64,000 nt of DNA from Rossellomorea orangium (GTDB lineage: Bacteria; Bacillota; Bacilli; Bacillales; Bacillaceae_B): contig NZ_JAHWGH010000025.1 of assembly GCF_019334305.1 (NCBI RefSeq), positions 229,640 to 293,639 of the forward strand. The letters run 5' to 3'. The notes under the pieces were generated by a model, which was not told the DNA's origin, ran no database searches, and was given only the letters and a program-made list of their open reading frames with translations. The position numbers and the translations under genes were made by a program. Shown here one piece after another: positions 60,655 through 64,000 of the stretch. How positions within the stretch are numbered: the stretch's first letter is position 1; every line of letters starts with the position of its first letter.

Positions 60655-60690
60655 AAAAGCCATTACTCTTTCTCGTAATGGCTTTTTTAG
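60655..60690 (+). terminator. Rho-independent terminator after the YkuJ-like gene
   Basis: AAAAGCCATTAC pairs with GTAATGGCTTTT around TCTTTCTC, followed by further T residues. Confidence 0.88.
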
Positions 60691-60741
60691 TATTTGGATT
60701 TTGATATATTATGATATGCTAAAAGTAAAAGGAGCGAGAAA

Positions 60742-61503
60742 ATGTCTTTTTACAGTCAGCCTTACATACGAACAGTGTCCCTGAAAAGGGAAACTATCCC
60801 CTCATTTCACTCCTATCCCTTTCATATCCCAAGTATACGTTCCTTAAAGGATCTTTCCCTTCATCCGAATGTGACGTTCATCGTAGGTGAAAATGGAATG
60901 GGCAAATCCACACTTCTAGAAGCGATTGCGTTGGCAATTGGATTCAATGCCGAGGGGGGAACACTTAACTTTTCATTTTCAACGTATGATTCATACTCTG
61001 TCCTGGATCAGTATTTGAAGATAGTAAGAGGGGTGGACAGACCTCAGGATGGGTTTTTCCTGAGAGCAGAAAGTTTCTATAATGTAGCGACAAATATCGA
61101 GGAAATGGATAGTGAGCCCTTATCAGTCCCAAAGATCATAGACTCATTCGGAGGTAAATCCCTGCATGAGCAATCTCACGGAGAAGCGTTTTTTTCCACC
61201 TTTATGAATAGGTTTCGGGGGAAAGGCATCTATATCCTAGATGAGCCGGAAGCTGCACTTTCACCTTTAAGGCAATTATCCATGCTTTCCCGTATACACG
61301 AACTAGTTAATGATCACTCTCAATTTATCATTGCTACCCATTCCCCCATCCTAATGGCTTATCCATCATCTAAACTTATACAGTTAACCGACAATGGGTT
61401 ACATGAAACATCCCTTGAAGATACTAGTCATTATCAGATTACGAAACAATTTTTTGATGACCGTGAACGAATGTTGCATCACTTATTAAAAGATGAAGAT
61501 TGA
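60742..61503 (+). CDS. AAA/ABC-type ATPase, RecF-like
   Basis: A 253-residue ATPase. Walker A is GENGMGKSTLLEA (about 48-60), a signature-like EQSHGEAFF lies near 147, and Walker B is GIYILDEPEAALSP, then IIATHSPILMAYP with the switch His. The type (AAA_23/AAA_21) is seen both in DNA repair proteins and as the ATPase half of abortive-infection systems; no partner nuclease or toxin gene lies next to it. A REP half-copy and a terminator follow. Confidence 0.78.
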   Translation: MSFYSQPYIRTVSLKRETIPSFHSYPFHIPSIRSLKDLSLHPNVTFIVGENGMGKSTLLEAIALAIGFNAEGGTLNFSFSTYDSYSVLDQYLKIVRGVDRPQDGFFLRAESFYNVATNIEEMDSEPLSVPKIIDSFGGKSLHEQSHGEAFFSTFMNRFRGKGIYILDEPEAALSPLRQLSMLSRIHELVNDHSQFIIATHSPILMAYPSSKLIQLTDNGLHETSLEDTSHYQITKQFFDDRERMLHHLLKDED

Positions 61504-61514
61504 TACAATGTCTT

Positions 61515-61530
61515 AAAGGTCCGTCCCTCA
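61515..61530. repeat. solitary repeat half (AAAGGTCCGTCCCTCA)
   Basis: The reverse complement TGAGGGACGGACCTTT matches the arms of the paired repeats at 4258, 5281 and 6211. Only one arm is here; the hairpin following it is an ordinary terminator, not an inverted partner. Confidence 0.75.
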
Positions 61531-61572
61531 AAAAACGAGCATAACCGCTGGAGAGTTATGCTCGTTTTTCTT
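61531..61572. terminator. bidirectional terminator
   Basis: AAAACGAGCATAAC pairs with GTTATGCTCGTTTT around an 8-base loop. It serves the ATPase gene and the convergent DUF3892 gene. Confidence 0.85.
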
Positions 61573-61578
61573 TCATGC

Positions 61579-61893
61579 TTAAAATGAAGGAAGTTCACTA
61601 AGGTTATTCTCTTTTAATCCGTCCGGTTCACTTCGCAGTACATCCCTGCCATATCGATGAATCACATCGACATGTGCGATTTTTCCGGCTTTTGCTTCTT
61701 CTAGTGCAGTCAAATAATCCAGTTCCCTTCCGCTTTCGGTTTTGAAAGCGATAAGATCATTATCGTTATTTCTCCGTACGGCAATAATCTGTTCAGCGCC
61801 GGAAGAAAGTTCTTCAACCATCTCCGTCTTAGCCTGAACTTTTCCCTGTTGCTTATATTCTGCATAAATTTTTTCGAAGTTTTTTTCTTCCAT
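61579..61893 (-). CDS. DUF3892 protein
   Basis: A 104-residue protein. The centre IIAVRRNNDNDLIAFKTESG then RELDYLTALEEAKAGKI and the end LRSEPDGLKENNLSELPSF follow the DUF3892 pattern. Function unknown. ATG 61893 has GGAGG eight bases upstream; a GTG three codons earlier overlaps that site. Single gene. Confidence 0.75.
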   Translation of the reverse strand: MEEKNFEKIYAEYKQQGKVQAKTEMVEELSSGAEQIIAVRRNNDNDLIAFKTESGRELDYLTALEEAKAGKIAHVDVIHRYGRDVLRSEPDGLKENNLSELPSF

Positions 61894-62049
61894 TGAATTC
61901 ACCTCCCGAACATATGTTTAGTATTTGCGTTATGACGTAGATTTATTATGTGCGCTTTAAATTGATCTCTATGTATGTTGCACGAAATGGGCAGTGTTAT
62001 TATGAGGAGGTTCGTCCATTTAAACACTTTCCATAATAGTTAATCAGCT

Positions 62050-62078
62050 AAAAAAGAGTGCCAATCTGTCAGCACTCT
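62050..62078 (-). terminator. terminator of the amidase gene
   Basis: On the minus strand AGAGTGC pairs with GCACTCT around a 10-base loop and is followed by TTTTT. Confidence 0.75.
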
Positions 62079-62088
62079 AATCCCAAAA

Positions 62089-63495
62089 TCATTTCAATTT
62101 TTCGAGAGAATCCATAAGCAATGCTTTCTGAATTTCCATGGCTTTAAGAGCATTTTCAAGATTCCTCTTGTAAACAGACAAAATGCTTTGTCCATACGTT
62201 GTTCCTGGTACAGCCCACTTACCATTTAAATCTGTCCAGTTTTTTGCAATCCCCCTGGTGACAAGTGAAAACCGTGGATCGACTAGTGGCGCTCCATTCG
62301 GGAGTGGTTTTGTGGTAGCATACGCGTATAGATGCTGAATATGTGCTAGCACGCCTTCTTCAGGTGTGGCGAATGACGCCCCATCTTTTCCAGGTCCGGT
62401 AGTCCCAATCCCTGCATAATTGTTTTGAGAAGGTTTAACTTGTCCTGTGAATCTGAAATAATTGGTTTCGTGTATGGCTTGAGCAAAAGCTATATCTCCG
62501 CGAATACCATATAGATCCCCGTAATAGATGTAGAATTTCCCCAGCATTGGTGCAGAAGGATTCACGGTTTTAACAAAATCATCTAATTGCTGGGATTGGA
62601 CAATAGATGGTCCAAGAATGGAATAGTCTATACCTGGTGGCTGCGGAGGCATAGTAGGCTTTGGCGGTTCTGTTGGTGGAGGTTCTGTCGGATTCGGAAC
62701 TGCCCCCTCTGTTAAGATGAAGGCATCAATTCCGATACGACTTAGAGCTTTTACTTGATCTTCTGCATTATCCCGTTTGGAAAAAGCACCTATTTGAACT
62801 CTATAATAGGTTTTACCAGACACAACCACAGTATCAATAAAAGCTTCGAATGCTCCAGCTTTCAATTCTTTGACACGGTCTTCAGCATTCTTTCGTTCAG
62901 CAAATGAGCCTGCGATGACCTTGAAGAGCTGTTTGTTACCTGACTCTTTTGCTGGAAGCGCTAGAGCTTTGGCTACTCCTTTGGCAAGGGCAGTCCCTAC
63001 TGATTGTCTGAAAGTTCCATCATTTAGAAGTGCAACGTCCTTCTGATTATCGACAAATAATACTTCAACTAACACCGACGGCATTGTCGTTTCACGGAGC
63101 ACATGAAAATTTGCTCTCTTCTTTCCCCTATCTGTAACATTATATGGTTTAACGGCTGCCATCACTTCATCGTGGATAATGCCTTGATATGATAAAGTTT
63201 CTGACGGCACGCTTCCATTGTAAACATAGCTTTCAAATCCAGTCCCTCCTCCCGCATTGTGGTGAATGGATAAATAAAAATCCAGATTCGAACGATTGGC
63301 AAGGTTGGATCTATCGGACAAGGATAAGGTTTGGTCACCAGTTCTAGTCATCAATACATTCACATTGTATTTCGACACCAAAAAATCTTTGACAACAAGT
63401 GCCATCAAAAGATTGAATTTCTTTTCTTCATTTCCTTTATAAGTGGCACCTGGATCTGACCCTCCATGTCCTGGATCAATCATGATGGTTTTCAA
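62089..63495 (-). CDS. N-acetylmuramoyl-L-alanine amidase with SPOR repeats and C-terminal glucosaminidase-like domain (CwlC-like)
   Basis: A 468-residue autolysin. Residues 1-180 are an amidase_3 domain with zinc ligands in IDPGHGGSDPGA, the SIHHNAGG motif and Glu in LVEVLFVDN; two SPOR repeats follow (about 188-225 and 228-262, FKVIAGSFAERKNAEDRVKE and YRVQIGAFSKRDNAEDQVKA). A Pro/Thr-rich linker (about 265-288) leads to a glucosaminidase-type domain with catalytic Glu expected in FAQAIHETNYFRF. It has no signal peptide. CwlC of B. subtilis is likewise an unsecreted amidase with SPOR-type repeats that helps lyse the mother cell, so a sporulation role is likely. Confidence 0.85.
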   Translation of the reverse strand: MKTIMIDPGHGGSDPGATYKGNEEKKFNLLMALVVKDFLVSKYNVNVLMTRTGDQTLSLSDRSNLANRSNLDFYLSIHHNAGGGTGFESYVYNGSVPSETLSYQGIIHDEVMAAVKPYNVTDRGKKRANFHVLRETTMPSVLVEVLFVDNQKDVALLNDGTFRQSVGTALAKGVAKALALPAKESGNKQLFKVIAGSFAERKNAEDRVKELKAGAFEAFIDTVVVSGKTYYRVQIGAFSKRDNAEDQVKALSRIGIDAFILTEGAVPNPTEPPPTEPPKPTMPPQPPGIDYSILGPSIVQSQQLDDFVKTVNPSAPMLGKFYIYYGDLYGIRGDIAFAQAIHETNYFRFTGQVKPSQNNYAGIGTTGPGKDGASFATPEEGVLAHIQHLYAYATTKPLPNGAPLVDPRFSLVTRGIAKNWTDLNGKWAVPGTTYGQSILSVYKRNLENALKAMEIQKALLMDSLEKLK

Positions 63496-63589
63496 TTAAC
63501 ATCCTCCTAAGAGCTTGACATATAGTACTATATTCACATATGGACAAGCATGCTTGGACATTATCCTATCGGAACCACTTACCCATATA

Positions 63590-63620
63590 AAAAAAGGTTC
63601 CCCGCTAATGAGCAGGAAAC
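63590..63620 (-). terminator. minus-strand Rho-independent terminator
   Basis: GTTTCCTGCT pairs with AGCGGGGAAC on the minus strand (two G-U pairs) around CATT, then CTTTTTTT. On the plus strand the G-U pairs become A-C mismatches, so it acts in one direction. It would end a transcript from the right-hand side, such as that of the 50-codon frame at 63804. No gene is supported between 63496 and 63803 otherwise. Confidence 0.65.
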
Positions 63621-63803
63621 ACTTTTCTGTACGTACGTTTCTATTTTTATGGAGGGGACTTTCTTATAGGGTTCTTTTATCTTTATCTCTATTGTATTTC
63701 GAAATCCACGTTCTTATTCACTTTATTCATTATCATTGAATTACTTGACCGGCGGAGTTTCATACTGTGATCGCTTCAATTTTTTCAGTATGAATTGTTG
63801 ATC

Positions 63804-63956
63804 TTATAACCATTGTTTCTTAATTCCTACATGGGGTCTGAGGGTCGCCCCAAACTGTGCAGTATGCTGATTCGAGAGGGAAGGAGATCCCAGATCAAAA
63901 TTGGCATGAGTTACGGATGGACTCTGAAAAAGATATTGTAGTATTTTTCTTGCCAA
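63804..63956 (-). CDS. possible 50-residue small protein
   Basis: A 50-codon frame from TTG 63956 with a perfect GGAGGTG seven bases upstream; it starts MARKILQYLFQSPSVTHANF and ends HVGIKKQWL. It has a basic, hydrophobic N-terminus, but no clear signal peptide or membrane helix. A directional terminator lies about 185 bases downstream, so the region is probably transcribed. I recognise no family. An overlapping ATG frame is too close to the ribosome site to be used. Confidence 0.4.
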   Translation of the reverse strand: MARKILQYLFQSPSVTHANFDLGSPSLSNQHTAQFGATLRPHVGIKKQWL

Positions 63957-64000
63957 TGCATCACCTCCATAGAACACTTTATGTCGAAAGTGTCTGGATG

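Noticed and set aside
60742..61503. Abortive-infection system
   Set aside because: The ATPase has no partner toxin or nuclease gene beside it, and it ends in its own terminator.
62006..62017. GGAGGTTCGTCC, resembling a decayed repeat arm
   Set aside because: 11 of 12 matches, but too short to claim as another copy of the repeat.
63515..63739. 74-codon plus-strand frame
   Set aside because: Runs through a minus-strand terminator and has a poor start; composition is that of AT-rich noncoding DNA.
1..64000. CRISPR array, tRNA or rRNA genes
   Set aside because: I saw no regularly spaced direct repeats and no cloverleaf or rRNA sequence in the window.

Overview
The window looks like chromosome from a low-GC, endospore-forming Bacillaceae bacterium. 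Evidence: strong GGAGG-type ribosome sites, many TTG/GTG starts, compact Rho-independent terminators, and Bacillus-type loci (complete dppABCDE-ykfABCD order, divergent citR/citA, SpoIIP, a CwlC-like amidase without signal peptide, RsbR/STAS proteins). Protein similarity recalled from memory suggests the Bacillus aquimaris/marisflavi (Rossellomorea) neighbourhood, but that is only a guess. I see no tRNA, rRNA, CRISPR, prophage, IS transposase or plasmid functions.

Layout. 1-3.6 kb: the start of an acyl-CoA dehydrogenase coupled to a MerR regulator, a nucleoside hydrolase, a 2'-5' RNA ligase-like protein and GMP reductase (guaC). 3.6-10.1 kb: small membrane/secreted proteins, an orphan tatA, a methyltransferase and a 1025-residue GNAT fusion, interspersed with three palindromic repeat pairs built on GAGGGACGGACCTYC; a fourth half-copy lies at 61.5 kb. 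10.1-13 kb: an XRE-PAS regulator, an RsbR-type stressosome protein and a DUF3231 protein. 13.1-23.4 kb: a ten-gene minus-strand operon for uptake and breakdown of murein peptides (dppA-E, ykfA-D), ending in a cytosolic class A beta-lactamase-fold hydrolase; its promoter carries a CodY-box-like site, and a hairpin sits between dppE and ykfA.

23.9-33.6 kb: many short single genes (histidine phosphatase, TraB-family protein, DUF4145 protein, nitronate monooxygenase, kinase-like protein, HAD hydrolase, methyltransferase, Nudix), two small genes under 65 codons that are easily missed, and a 270-bp segment bounded by 20-21 bp inverted repeats. 33.8-47.3 kb: a beta-lactamase-fold protein with altered catalytic residues, a sigma-like factor, acetyltransferases, an ABC-2 exporter, DoxX, a pentapeptide-repeat protein, Nudix, citA/citR and a MEDS-domain protein. 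47.3-53.9 kb: GIY-YIG-like protein, lipid kinase, YhgE/Pip protein, MscS channel, and a MerR/short-chain dehydrogenase divergent pair with a 19-bp-spaced MerR-type promoter. 54.2-64 kb: a V4R-STAS protein with acidic residues where RsbR has phosphothreonines, a HemY-like oxidase, SpoIIP, a flavin amine oxidase, an AAA ATPase, a DUF3892 protein and an amidase-SPOR-glucosaminidase.

The clearest multi-gene system is the dpp-ykf operon: DppBCDE import murein peptides, DppA, YkfA and YkfC cleave them, and YkfB epimerises the released dipeptide. Most of the rest is housekeeping and accessory genes transcribed singly or in pairs, each closed by its own hairpin. Starts were moved inward from the longest open frame wherever a good ribosome site and family length agreed.
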